A stretch of 64,000 nt of DNA from Panax quinquefolius (GCA_020205615.1 CM035162.1:41220464-41284463); one strand, 5' to 3'; shown: positions 45,770 to 57,654, counted from the stretch's first letter. Notes: generated by a model not told the origin, from the sequence alone. Program-made: numbers and translations.

Positions 45770-46009
45770 TCGACGTCTCACCACACATGTTGTTGGATTC
45801 CTGGAACGAATGGGGGAATAATGAAACCAGAAACTAGATTTACTGGCACTTCCCCTTTCGTGTATGGTGTTAATGGCGATGTCCTGGAAACGCATCCTGC
45901 TATTGGCAATCCTTCTATTTCATCTTTGACTGGTATAGAGTCGAACTCGCAAACCCCGAATGAGACAACATTAGATGTAGACGTACGCTTCTTCATTTAG
46001 ATTTCTGGG
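45770..46009 (+). pseudogene. Continuation of the hairpin gene fragment
   Basis: The same protein-like content continues rightward out of the right arm, first in one frame (SPHMLLDSWNEWGNNETRN) and then, after a frame shift, in another (GIMKPETRFTGTSPFVYGVN and PAIGNPSISSLTGIESNSQT). It ends at a TAG near 46000. It looks like a fragment of a low-complexity, Ser/Thr/Asn-rich nuclear-type protein. The family is not recognised. Confidence 0.35.
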
Positions 46010-46866
46010 TCAAATTCCACGAAACTTTAGTCTGTTAGACTTGACTGCTAACTTTTTCAGCAGTGGTTTGTTTTCCTAATTATTGCATAGAATAAAATAA
46101 AATCAATAATCATAATAATTAATAATTAAGTACTTACATGAATTGAGAGACATTTTGTATGTATCACGCTTCCGCTGCGTGCTTAATCTTATGATAAAAA
46201 TTTTATGATGGATGCGTAGGTGTGTATAAAATTCTTAGAGATGACAATTGAGACCAAACTCTAACTGTTTTATTTATAGAATAGCTAAGGCTCAAAATTG
46301 TCCATTATGAAACCCTAGGACTTATTATGCCAAATTAATATTAGTAATAATATTTATGAGTCACATAATTACGAAACCCATAAATAAGGTGTGATTAAAT
46401 TATACAATATGTAAGTTCAATAATTCCATAAATAGTAGAGACCACGTAAGGAAATAAAATATTCTAACAGTGTTGGCTTTCCATCTCTCTCTCTCTATGT
46501 CTGTGTTTAAACTTAATGGGACAACTATAGAGCCAAACTTTAAGTGAACTACTTATTTCTCCTATAGTATTTTTATGTTTATTTTGGATGTTATAAATCT
46601 TTCAGAAATATTGGAGAGCTACTCTAGGTCACCCTTCCTAGCAACAGATATGGACAACTTTCTCAATCCCCATGGTAGAGGACACTTAAGATAAGTTTTC
46701 TTGCATTTGACGTGCATTTGAAACTCTGTAGAACTAATAGTCTCCTCGTCAGGAGATATCAATATCTGAATGCTTGGCCTATGATGATTTTGGCAGCGGT
46801 TTATTGACTGATTGAATAACTCAAGTGCTATTCTGCATTAACTTATTACAAACCAATTAACTTTAT
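46010..46866. other. Intergenic AT-rich sequence
   Basis: Nothing coding or repeated is recognised apart from a short CT tract (46482-46495). Confidence 0.5.
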
Positions 46867-46902
46867 ATCGCCATGCATGGATTCATCGCCATGCATGGAT
46901 TC
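46867..46902. repeat. 18-bp tandem duplication at the hAT insertion site
   Basis: ATCGCCATGCATGGATTC is repeated exactly twice, at 46867-46884 and 46885-46902. The second copy contains the 8-bp target duplication of the adjacent hAT element. Confidence 0.9.
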
Positions 46903-47709
46903 AGGGCCGGCCCTAAGTTTTTCAGGGCTTAAAGCGACAAAAAAAAATTGTCTTTTTACGAATTGCTATTAAGATAGGTATAAAAAAAATTAAGAACTTT
47001 TCCTGAACAAAAGAAGCATCAATACGAAAGAATACCAAATATAATAATCGACTATTTCAATATTTTCTTTCTTTTTCTTTTTTCAGATCCAGACATATAC
47101 TTTTTAGGAGCCATGGTGAATTAAAATTTAAAAATCTGCAAAATTCCAACATAATCTCGTGATTATCTATAAATTAATTATCAAATAGGGCCTCTTTTAT
47201 AATTATTAAGAGTCTAACACTACTCCCAAACAATTAAAAAAACTCAAAAGAGATTAAATTTTTCACTTGATTCATAATAGCATAAACAAATCTACTCAAT
47301 CAGTCATCAAGCCCAATTAAATTAAACAATGCTTCTAAATCTCATAAACAAAAAAATTAATTTCAAAACCCTAAAAAATAGAATTAATACCTGAAATTAG
47401 CTTGAAATTTATGAGAAGGAATACTGGAATAACATTTAACACTTGAGTCTTCTGATTTTCTAATTTTCTATCTGTATTTATATCTATATGTAATTCAGCT
47501 ATGGCAGGGAGAGTGATGAAGGAGACGAAGTCGGTGTCCGCTGGAGAAGGAAGCTCAATTGCCGCACCACTCAGTCACTCACCAGATTATTTGATTTTTA
47601 TTTAAGTATTCTATTTAAGTAATGAAAGGAAGAGAATATTTAAGGGGACCCTAAAAATTTGTAAACCTAAAGCCCGGGCACCTTAGGCTTTAGCCTAGGG
47701 CCGGTGCTG
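46902..47709. mobile_element. Non-autonomous hAT-type element (808 bp)
   Basis: The left end is CAGGGCCGGCCCTAAG, and the right end read on the other strand is CAGCACCGGCCCTAGG: 13 of 16 bases match, with the CAG...CCGGCCCTA form common in plant hAT ends. Direct repeats flank it: CATGGATT (46894-46901) and CATGAATT (47710-47717), 7 of 8 identical, the target length of hAT elements. The interior has no transposase-like frame, so it depends on an enzyme made elsewhere. Confidence 0.85.
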
Positions 47710-47717
47710 CATGAATT

Positions 47718-48525
47718 CTTGGACCTACAAAACAAAAATATACCTTTCATATTTGAGTAATCGTCTTATTATATATAATTTTTTTTTCATAACTGTCTCT
47801 AGTACGTACAGGTGACATGTTTAAATAATTATTTATTTATTTATATATGCCTTTTTGATGTATAAACAAGTTTAAATTATAATTTAAAATATATTATTAT
47901 TAATAAAGATATAATAGTTCAAATAATATTTTTTATTCAATCATTTAATTAATCTTATAAAAAACAAATATAACATAAGATTATTTTAAATTATTCAATT
48001 AATAATCCCATAAAAAACAAACAACAGTTGCAACAGGTTTAGTGAAGCACTTGTACTACCTCTGAAGATCTTGTTGAGGGCTAAAGCAAAACTACATTCC
48101 GTACCTAAATTACCCCCCATGAACCGTTCTACAAGTTTGATGAGTTAAATAGTTAACACTACCTCCACAATTATAAGATTAATATTCAATTTTTAAAAGT
48201 CAATATCAAACATTTTAAACTGAAAATGGATATTAATTAAATTAGTTTATGTCAATACAATTCATAGACAACTTTCAAATTTGTGTAGGGAATTGAAAAT
48301 TTGATAACCCACTGACCAAGAAGCTCTACATATTTCTTACAAGTTCATATAAATTACAAGATAATTAACCATAATGTGGCTACTACAAGCTTCAACAAAA
48401 ATTTACAGAACTAAACAATCTATTGGTTGGTTCAAAATTCAAACTATCATCTTACCACTTCATGTTTAGCATTTGCTTTTAATCTTCTCACTGCCTTGTA
48501 GTTCTGACTTCTGAGATTGTATGTA
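47718..48525. other. Intergenic region with probable 3' UTR of the transporter gene
   Basis: AT-rich. The part next to 48525 (about 48250-48525) is likely the 3' untranslated region of the - strand gene. No other gene or repeat is seen. Confidence 0.4.
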
Positions 48526-48566
48526 TCATCGCCTTTGCTCACTTAGAAGCGGTTGAGATGCAGCAG
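48526..48566 (-). CDS. Transporter exon 3 (short C-terminal tail)
   Basis: The acceptor TTTTGTAG/CTGCTG lies at 48568-48567. It is in phase with exon 2 (G + CT) and reads [13 protein letters not shown] and then TGA at 48528-48526. The match of phase and a hydrophilic tail ending soon after supports it. Intron 2 is then about 2.8 kb, lengthened by a TIR element. Confidence 0.65.
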
Positions 48567-51500
48567 CTACAAAATGAAAAATATTCTTTCAGTAAACCCA
48601 GAAATATAATCGGAGACTCGAGTCAAAACTAACTGGATTAATGACAGAATTATGAGAAACAAATAATAAATGGCAACCATGCCTCATTCCTCCACACACA
48701 TAGGCAATGTGAAAATTGAATCTCAATGGACTGTGATAAGTATGGTGGAAAATTAAAAGTCAATGAACATGAAACAGTCCCCCTTCTTTTCCTTAAAACA
48801 GTGAAAACGTCTTCAAATGCATTGATACTAAACTACATAAAGTGATCAACCAAACCAGAATATGATGTCCACCTTTTTATTTTCGTCTATTCTCCTTTCT
48901 CCTTTTTATTCGTAGCAGCATTTATCTTCTATAAACAAAAGGAGCTAGGTCATTGCTCCTTTTATTTCAAAAACTCATAGACTGATATATTGTTCTATCC
49001 ATTTGTACACTGATCTATCTATTATTTCATCACCTAATTTCAGTGGAAAGCATGAACATGCACACATGTTTGGTGTAAATGCCGGTGCATAAACGGGACC
49101 ATGCAAATATTTGCAATTCATATTTTAAGATGTTGCTTCCAGGGAGTTAGAAAAAAAATTCCAACCACAACGGGAGGCTTTAAACTAACAAATTACAGGA
49201 AATCACTCAAACTATAGCTCTCCCTTCACATAGATAACAAACCAAACTAATCAGTGAACTGAACCAAGAAGAAAGTTCCGAGTCTCCATCAGACCTTTTA
49301 AATGAAGCAAGATCCTACATAAATTATAAAATTAGTGAAACAGGATGTTGGGTATCCATACAAATAAATAGTTCTTTATTTTCCCAATGTATGTATCTTT
49401 CTTAACATTTGTCTATTTTGTGGTTCACGGTTCACCAAGAGTTCGCATTTACAGCATAATAAAGATGAAAAGAAAAAAGGATATTGAATATAACTACATA
49501 AATCTGGAAGGCTTAATGATCCAGGAATATACTAATATTTACATACTAAAATATACTGAAGAAGATAAAAAAATGCTAATATTTCCATTCAAAAAAATAT
49601 AGAGGTTTAATTAAATATTGCTACCCTGAACTCTACAATTCATTCCACTTCGGTACCTAACATTTCAATTTTTACAATTAAGGTATTCATCTCTTAATTT
49701 TATTCAATGTCTACCAATTAGTGGTGCCAAGTCAAAAATTAATAACATTGGCACGTGCATATGGTAGCTGACTGCATATGTGGAAAAAGGAAATATTTTT
49801 TCACCAAATTAAGAGGGCATTACAATAAATTGATATTATAATTCACTAGAACTTAAAAAAACTAATTATAAACAATGAACTCTTCTATACAAACATGAAA
49901 ATTGGACCCAAGTGTATTTGAATTTCATCTATTTGTATTTTTATCCCAATTGAGGGTCAAAATACAATTTCATCTATTTGTATTTTTATCCCAATTGAGG
50001 GTCAAAATACAAATAAGTGAAATTCAAATACACTCGGGTCAAATTTTCAGTCCACACAGAGTTTTTGATAAACAATTAATCACCAAGCTTCATTTCTCCC
50101 AAATCTAAGCTTCGTTTCTACCTAGAGCAGCCAACCACCACTGAAAACCCTGGCCGCCGCCGATCATCAAGCTTGGCGGAAAAGAACCAAATCCCAACAT
50201 CTAGCCGCTATCAACCAAGAGACAACAAATGGGAAAAAAAGAGAAAAAGGCGGGCACCCACAACTACCATCGCAACACTTTCACCGTGGCTGTGTCACAG
50301 CACTTTCATCGATCGCGGCTGTGTCGTGGCACTTCACCACCATAAAACTCACTTCTTTTTATTTTTTCTTTTCTCTTTTGTGATACGCTTGGTGGTTGAG
50401 ATGAAAATTTTGGGAAGGGGGTAGACATTTTTAATTGGGATCCGTGGTTTGTTTTTCAGTGATGTGGGTGTGCAGAGTAGGATTTGATCAAGATCATGGG
50501 GAGGCAGGCTAGATGGGTTATGATAAGAAATTACATGCGTTAGTGGTGTTGGTGATTCAAGAAGGATTTACTTTGATTTTGGGTTTGCACAAGTAAACCC
50601 TAGAATGCGGATGAAGATGACGAAGAGGAGCTTCATGGAAGCTTTCTGTGTTTTTTTTCCGCTTCTGATTATCTGCATAGATTGGAGGCAATTTTTGAGG
50701 AAATTTTATGTGTTAGGCTTTTTGATTTGGGATAACAAGATGCAAATATGTTGAATTCTTATTGTTTTATTAAGTTATAATTATTGAAATACTATTTTGC
50801 CCTTCTAAAATTATTATAATTTTGTTTTGTTTTCCACATGCATCTCGGTCCCACTTGTTCACGCCACATCTTCATTTTTTGACATGGCACCACCAATTGG
50901 TAGACATTGAAAAAACAAATAAGAGATGAATCGCTTAATTGAAAAAATTGAAATGTCAAGTACCGAAGTGGAATGAGTTACAGAGTTCAGGTAGTAATAT
51001 TTAATTAAGCCAAATATAGAAATGTACTAAAAAACAAGATTGAAACTGAATATTGGTTAAAAAAAGAACAAAATGCTAGCCAAACAGGGTAAAATTTGTG
51101 ATGCCTCTACTATCAAGGATGGTTTCACACTTTCACTTCAATGCAAATATGTAACGGAAAATATTCAGATTTGATTTATTGATATCTCAAATTACATGCA
51201 CACACATGGACAACTAAAAACCTGGCTTTTTTAGTTTACGATTTCGTTTTTCATTCTCTTTTTTACTTTTTCGTTTTCTTACAGACTTAAAATGGTATAG
51301 CAATATAGCAGACACACACCAAGGGACTCGCAAACACACATACATACACATAGACAGAGGACAAAATTAGAGATAGAAAACATGCAACAAACTACCTCCA
51401 AGATCATCCTGCCCTGAAATCGTTGGTGTGTATTTTCTCTCTGTAAATTCAGTTATGACCAAACGAGACAAGAGAAGACCAGCAATCAAAGCACCAAGAC

Positions 51501-54089
51501 TCAGCATCCCAAAAACAAAATTCCATCCCTTTGTGGACAGAAAACCAGTCAAAAGTGGGCCCAGGGCAGCGCCAAGGGATCCAGTACCATCAATGATCGC
51601 TGTCACTGTTGCAAGAGCTCGAGAATCACCTCTAACAGAGCTATGTGTACCAAGATCAGCAGAGACTGCAGTTGTAATAAGTGCATAGGGCCCATTTACC
51701 AATAAGCCAGCAGTCATCAAAAGTATAATGTTAACAGTTTGTGAAATGTCCCCATATTTGCGATACAAAAGCATCGAAGGAATTGCTGCATACATAAAGC
51801 TGGCTGCTGTAGTAGCATGCGCCTTTAGTTTATCAGATATGTAACCAGCTAGAATTCCTCCAACAATCCCACCTACATCAAACAGTGTTGAAAGATTCCC
51901 AGCAGATTTCACCGACATATTCTCTCCACCAATAGCTGCAAAATCATGAAAGGAGACGGAATGAGAAACAATAGATTGCAACCATTTCAAATATGTTATA
52001 AACATTAAAGAATCTCCAGACAGAGAGTACCTTATTCCTACTAAACAAGTATTTAAGATCTATAACATCTATAAATATCTAGTGAATATAATTAGAACTT
52101 TGACTACAATAAATGCTGAAGGACACCAATAATAAATTCAAAAAAAGGTGAGAAAAGATCAACTTTGTAAAGAAGTTTACATCTAATGTTGATGTTTTTT
52201 TGGTAAGCCCTTCTAGAAATAATTTTTTCAAAGTTGTGTATTTTTATTTTTATGTTTTTCCAAGTATGGCTGATTCTGAGTTTTTATTTCTAGGTTGTGT
52301 ATTTTTATAAATTTTATGATAATAATTTTTTGGTCATTTTTTCTTTGAACATTTGCCAGAGTGGGCTCCTAGTTTTAAGTATGATGTGGTTTTCAGAAGA
52401 ATTTAAATGAGTATGTATAGCTTAAAGATCAGGAAATTCTATTATGCTGGAATGTGAGTTCCAATATGGGTAGCTTTAACTTTTCAGGCAACTCTAGGTG
52501 CAACTTGACATAGTTTCATTTCAAAATATTGTCTCCATAACGAATATATGCATCAGGCATAAGAGGGCGATCATATTTTTCTATCTAAGTGAAGTGATTA
52601 CCTCAAATCACCGCCAAACAATATACATTGGAGTTAACATTTACATGGCACTTAACAAGCTAGCACCTATAAAAGTTTTTTACAGCCCTCTATGCCAGCA
52701 GAGTTTCGGATATATTATATATCAATACATGCTTAAAAACACACTGAAATTCAATACATGCTTGTGGGGCTTGAGGAATAACCTCAAGATCTCTGGTTCC
52801 ATTCCCTATACTTGTGGCGTCAAACTTACCTATCAAAAAAATATTGAATTCATTCGCAATATGTTAGCAATACAATGGTTCATTACGCAGAAGTACGTTA
52901 GCAATAAAAGAGTTTCATCACCCATGGACAAAAATGGAGAAAGTACAAGTCGGGAACTAAAATCAGGTTCTAATTCAGACCACATAAAAAATCCATAGTT
53001 CTCATACATAAACTAATTAGCAGACAACAAAAGGGGGCAAGCAACATATACCTCTATCTGACTTAGATAAAATGGAAGCCAGTAGAGAAATGTGTATGCC
53101 ACCAGCTTTGAGAAGAATAGGCATAATGCAAAAGGTATAACTCCAGGTATTAAACAAGCTTCAAGAAGTCCAACACTCCTCCTACTTCCTGACCCAGATT
53201 GAGGGACACTATTCCCTTTGGCTATCGCTGTAGCTTCTTTCTGTATCAGAGCTTCTTCATCAACAGGCACTGTTGATTCGCTTTCACCTGAACCATTTGG
53301 AAACGGAAAACAAACATCTTCAGGATAAGCCGGCAGGAACAAGTATAAAATTACACCTCCAACACATATAAAAGCACCAGGAACAATGAAAGACCAACCC
53401 CACCCATACTCCAAAACACTAGCAGCAAGAAGGGAACCACTGATATTTCCAACAGAAGTATGAGCATTCCAAATACCCATTATCAGTCCTCTCTTTCTTT
53501 TACCAAACCAATTACCAATAACAGCGACAACCGAAGGCCAACCCGTTGCCTGAAACAACCCCGCAACCATTTGCATAACTAGAAAAAACCAAAACACATG
53601 AATATTCCAAAAATAACCCATCCCAAAAAGCCCAACAAATATGCCACTCCCAATCATCCCAGTAGTCAAAAACAACCGAAGATCCAAGGTATCCCCTAAA
53701 TGACCAGCGACATACATTCCTATCGAATAACAGGCAAGAAATGCAACATCAATCTCACCCAATTTCGACGTACCGTCTTTGCCATTAAACGGAACCCAAC
53801 CCTTGCCTTTAAATCTATTCTTAGCATTATCCACTAATTCCCTCCTACTGAAAACGTTCCCAATTGGCCATGGATGCGAATTAAAATTCTCTAAAGGATC
53901 TGAATCCAATACACTCTTAACAATACTACTAGGCTTTCTAGAAGCATGATAAGTAGTATACGCTATGAACGTAACTAACAAAACCACATATCTATACGTT
54001 TTTATGCTCCAATCCTTACCTCTAACGCTTCTTATAAGCAAAAGTCCCGGTGGAATCCCCCTCATTGTATTAACACCACGACGAGACAT
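48526..54089 (-). CDS. Glycerol-3-phosphate permease-like transporter (SLC37/MFS), three coding exons
   Basis: A plant member of the sugar-phosphate/glycerol-3-phosphate exchanger family (major facilitator superfamily, 12 membrane segments). Family members exchange organic phosphates for inorganic phosphate, and several in Arabidopsis respond to phosphate starvation; the substrate here is inferred. The ATG at 54089-54087 (MSRRGVNTM) is the first in-frame ATG. Visible features are: TM1 [20 protein letters not shown] (about residues 35-54), the MFS motif [10 protein letters not shown] (about 129-138), the [18 protein letters not shown] helix, a hydrophilic central loop (about 255-308), and the second six-helix half with [20 protein letters not shown] and [17 protein letters not shown]. 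Proposed exons are 54089-53053, 51935-51396 and 48566-48526, giving about 538 residues, the usual size. The exon 1/2 phase is off by two bases with the canonical GT donor (see findings). The C-terminus would be [13 protein letters not shown]. Confidence 0.9.
49604..51011. mobile_element. Mutator-like TIR element (1408 bp) in transporter intron 2
   Basis: The ends are inverted repeats of about 130 bp: left GGTTTAATTAAATATTGCTA, right (other strand) GGCTTAATTAAATATTACTA, and on through AATGTCTACCAATT(A/G)GTGGTGCCA. Both sides carry the exact 9-bp duplication AAATATAGA (49595-49603 and 51012-51020), the hallmark of Mutator-like transposition. The interior contains a hairpin (49904-50043) and a GC-richer stretch (50140-50350) but no transposase, so it is non-autonomous and possibly a Pack-MULE. 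Confidence 0.9.
51396..51935 (-). CDS. Transporter exon 2 (C-terminal membrane half)
   Basis: The acceptor TTTTGCAG/CTATTGG lies at 51937-51936 and the donor CTTGGAG/GTAGTT at 51396/51395. The frame [18 protein letters not shown]...[15 protein letters not shown] is unbroken and holds the conserved family blocks. It would begin in phase 1, completing an Ala codon (G + CT). Confidence 0.9.
52757..52845 (+). mobile_element. Possible tRNA-derived SINE fragment in intron 1
   Basis: GGGGCTTGAGGAATAACCTC is followed by CTCTGGTTCCATTCCC, which resembles a Pol III B box (GGTTCGANNCC), and then by CTTACCTATCAAAAAAA, a typical SINE/LINE 3' end. The A box is unclear and no target duplication was found, so this is tentative. 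Confidence 0.3.
53053..54089 (-). CDS. Transporter exon 1 (TM1-7 half and central loop)
   Basis: Continuous open frame from ATG 54089 to LPFYLSQI. The obvious donor is ATAGAG/GTATATG (last exon base 53052). Only ATAG (53054) or a weaker donor inside CTAA/GTCAGA (53063) keeps exon 2 in frame. It encodes the N-terminal six membrane segments, the cytoplasmic loop and the start of the second half. Confidence 0.9.
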
Positions 54090-54357
54090 TTTCACAAACA
54101 GAAAAAACGCACACCCAAAATATCCAGAATAATTACTTGTTCCCGCAAAATTTTACCAACGTCATCATCCCTTAACATCAACTCAAAGCAAAACACACAA
54201 TCAAACAAAAAAATTTCCTATAGGAACAACACAGATTCAGAATTTATCAAATTCCGGTGAGTTTCGGATCAAATTGGTGATACGCGCTTGATCCTTGGCA
54301 AGGAAAGTAGAGAGATATTTTAGAGACAGAAAGAGGGGAGGGAAGTTTCAAGTAAAT

Positions 54358-54360
<3 letters not shown>

Positions 54361-54404
<44 letters not shown>
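54361..54404. repeat. (GA)22 microsatellite in the transporter 5' region
   Basis: 22 uninterrupted GA units (CT on the transcribed - strand), 270 bp upstream of the ATG. CT tracts are common in plant 5' UTRs and core promoters. The length is likely polymorphic. Confidence 0.95.
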
Positions 54405-54407
<3 letters not shown>

Positions 54408-54661
54408 TAGAGGGTTAGCGAATAGGGCGGGAAAGAAAAAAGTTTACCTCAAAGAGGAAGGCCATATTTAGCCCCCAAAAAAAAGAGAAAAGGAAGGCCA
54501 CGTGTCATTTGAATTCTCAGTGTTCTGTGTTTAGGCGCCACGTAAGTGTTTTGTTAGAGTAACTGTCACGGATGTCAACGCGTATGATATACACGTTGGC
54601 CGCGTGGCTCTTTTTGCCTGCTGAGAAGTCTCATTTGAGTTCTTCTATACAGGAAAATTGG

Positions 54662-56451
54662 CAAAAAAACAATAAGTCTTGCCGGACAATTTTATTGGAC
54701 CGGAAAAATGGACAGGTGGTTTTTTTTTTTTTTTTGTTTGTGATTCTCGAAAAATATATAGTATTTATTCTAACAGAAATTTTTATAAAATAAAGTATTT
54801 TAGGTATAATTTGGATACACATACAAAAACAGGATTATACTGTATAACCCTATTTTTGTATGTGTATCCAAATTACACCTAAAACACTCTATTTTGTAAA
54901 AATTTCTGTTAGAATAAATACTATACATTTTTTGGGAGTCACAAGAAAAAAAAAAAACTAAACCTATCCAATTTTCCGGTCCAGTATTCCTGTCCGTGTA
55001 GCATTACTCGGCAAAAAAACACATTTAGTCCACTGTGGTTGTCACTTTGTAAGTATTAGCCCACTAAACTTAAAAAAAATGAAATTTTCCTACCAAATTT
55101 TTAAAAATTTATTAACTAGGTCATTCCGTCCAATTTGATTGACGGATGTCAAAAAATTTGTCAAATTTTCTTACGTGGCTATTAAAAAAAAGAACAAAAC
55201 ATCTCATTACTGATGTGGATTTAAAAAAAAGACACGTCTCTCTTTCTTTCTTGACTGCCATTTTCCTCCGTCTCTCTCTTCTTTGACCACCATTTTCTTC
55301 TCTCTTCCCAACTTTTTTCTTTCTTTTCTCTATCCTCTTTCCAGTTAACAAAGCCCTCTCTCCTCTGCTATTCTTTTGTTCTTCAAACATCATCTTTTTC
55401 GGATCAAGATTATCAAAGCAACAATACTAACCACAAAATAAAGAAAAACAACACAATAAAGAAAAACAAAGCAAGAATCTCATCAAAATTTCATATCTAT
55501 AATTTTAAATCCCAAAATGATGATGTTTCCGACCTCATCCAATATTTTCACATTCTCCAAACCTTGCTCACGGTTTTTAAACACCTCACAACAAACCTTA
55601 ACGAATTCGGTGTATGAAATCGAAGAGACAATGAGACAATGAGAGAAATGCCCTGCAAACAAATAATCACCCTCTTATCTAGTTCTTCTATCCATCCTCA
55701 TTTCCTCATTATTCACCACAAATCCTCCCTACCCTTCTTCTCTTTCCACTCATATCTCACTTCTCACTTATTTCATTCGTACTTCAGCTCTAAATTCCAA
55801 CCCAGAAAAATTAAAAAACCCCATGCTTTCCAATTACTTAGCTGAGTACTTTCCCCATATCAAAAGCTCTCTCGGTATCCAAACGTTTACCTCGGATCAC
55901 CAACCTCCAAATGCCACAATCTGTGGTCCAATTTTTTAAAAATCTCGGATTCTTCGATAACTAAGTTTGAAGATATCAGTCCGTCGAAATGGATACTATC
56001 TCCGGCAATGCTATTTAGCCACAGCTTTTTCCTCAACTTGTCACCGACCGAAATCGAGAGGAACTCCGAATCTTTGTTCTATTGGATCGAAATGGCCGGC
56101 GATTGTTCTTCGTAGCGCCATTGTTGAGCAGAGGAGAGAGAAACTTTGATTTGGATCAGAGATTTTCTAAGTCGAAACCCTATGTGGATGTGTTTGATGC
56201 CTTGGTAGTGGATTGGGAAGGCTGAACAGGAGCCAACAACCATTAAAAAGCCATGTAAGAAATTTATAGTTTTTTTAATGCCACGTAGGAAATTTGGACA
56301 TTTTATTTAACGTTTATAAGAGAATTTGGACAGAATGACCCAATTAATTTTTTTAAAAAAGTTTAGTGGGTTAATTTTATTTTTTTTAAGTTTAGTGGGC
56401 TAATGCTTACAGGGTGACAATCACAATTGGGTAAAGGTGTTTTTTGCCCAA
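54662..56451. mobile_element. TIR element with about 180-bp arms (Mutator-like), upstream of the transporter
   Basis: The inverted arms 55010-55200 and 56270-56448 share, for example, GTAAGTATTAGCCCACTAAA (left) with the reverse complement of the right arm. GAAAATTGG occurs at 54653-54661 and 56452-56460, a possible 9-bp target duplication, with a second short copy of the left end (GGCAAAAAAACA) at 54660. A foldback (54680-55000) lies between the two left-end copies. The interior is CT-rich with no transposase frame. Exact limits are uncertain. Confidence 0.65.
54680..55000. mobile_element. Foldback MITE: almost loopless hairpin (321 bp)
   Basis: The left arm (54680-54838) and the right arm (54840-55000) are near-perfect reverse complements. 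Examples are ATAGTATTTATTCTAACAGA in the left arm and its complement TCTGTTAGAATAAATACTAT in the right, and AATTTGGATACACATACAAA against its complement. No coding capacity. It lies about 600 bp upstream of the transporter ATG. Confidence 0.85.
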
Positions 56452-56471
56452 GAAAATTGGATATAAAAAAT

Positions 56472-57654
56472 GACAAAACTAATGATTTAACCATTGTATT
56501 TTGATAATTTTTACTGCTTACGTCATTAAATTTTTAATTTTTTAAATTATCTCATTAAACTAATTAAAATAATAAAATTTTTGTTACAAAATTAGATAGA
56601 CGTTAAATTGATTCAATTTTTTCCTTATGTGGCAGCAAAAAATAAAACTAAAAGAAAATATATATTGATATAGAAATTCCTTCGTAATTGTGTAACAAAA
56701 CAAAAAATTAAAGAAAAGCATATTTACTCAAGAAAAGAACAATTCTAATCAAACAAAAACAAAATCAACAATCCCAAGTCGATCGAACCAGAGAAAGGGA
56801 AGATTTGATGGAGCAATGCGATTCTGCGGTGAAAATGGAAATAGTAGACTGTAAGGTACCATATAAATTTTAGAGTTGTTTTCCCAACTAATCTCTGTGT
56901 GCCAAACAAACAATATAAACTTTAGTTGTGATTGTAGAAGTATTGGTAAGATTTGATGAAGATTTTGGTAGAAGGGAAAAGTAAAAGGAAAATTCGCCTA
57001 TAATTTTGGTAGAAGATAAGATTCGGGGAAGATGAAGATTTTGATTTTTTTAATGTTTAGTTATTAATGTTGTGTTTTTATTAAGTAAAATATGTTTAGT
57101 TTGACAGAGTATATTTAAAAGATGAAGATTTGGGGAAGATGAAGATTTTTATATTTATTTTAATGTTTAGTTATTAATGTTGTCTTTTTATTAAGAAGCA
57201 TATGTTTGGTTATTTAATTGATTAAGATTTGATTTAAAATTGATTTATCATTATAAATAAATTTGATTTAATGAATAAAAAATGTTTTAATTTTATTAGT
57301 TTTTGTTGTGTTTTATTACGTTTTTATCCTTTTTAAAATATTAAAATGTTAAAATGAGTCAAAAAATTAATTTTTTTGTGTTACCTTTTATTTTCAATGT
57401 CATTTTTTAAATTTTTTGTTTTTTACAAAGTCACTAAAGAATTTCCATATCAATATATATTTTCTTTTAACTTTATTTTTTTGCTGCCACATAGGAAAAA
57501 ACTGAATCAATTTAACGTCCATCCAATTTTTGTAACAGATTGGTCCAATTTCACTATTTTAGTTACTTTAATGAGGTAATTTGAAAAATTAAAAGTTCAG
57601 TGGTGTAATCAGTAAAATATGTCAACTACAATAGTTAAATCATTAGTTTTGCCC
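56472..57654. mobile_element. Mutator-like TIR element (1183 bp)
   Basis: Arms of about 200 bp: left GACAAAACTAATGATTTAAC, right (other strand) GGGCAAAACTAATGATTTAA, on through GACGTTAAATTGATTCA and TATGTGGCAGCAAAAAA. The flanks ATAAAAAAT (56463-56471) and ATAAAAATT (57655-57663) match in 8 of 9 bases, fitting a 9-bp target duplication. The interior is AT-rich and non-coding. Confidence 0.8.

Noticed and set aside
45348..45788. 146-codon frame on the - strand across the hairpin
   Set aside because: It reads one arm forward and the other backward through the loop, so it cannot be a real protein. The arms are treated as a duplicated gene fragment instead.
49387..49602. 71-codon frame on the + strand in intron 2
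   Set aside because: Ends at the edge of the TIR element, with AT-driven composition (Ile, Lys, Tyr) and no supporting feature.
52498..52998. 166-codon open frame on the + strand within intron 1 of the transporter
   Set aside because: Biased composition, no recognisable domain, no splice or promoter context, and partly SINE-like sequence. Most likely open by chance.
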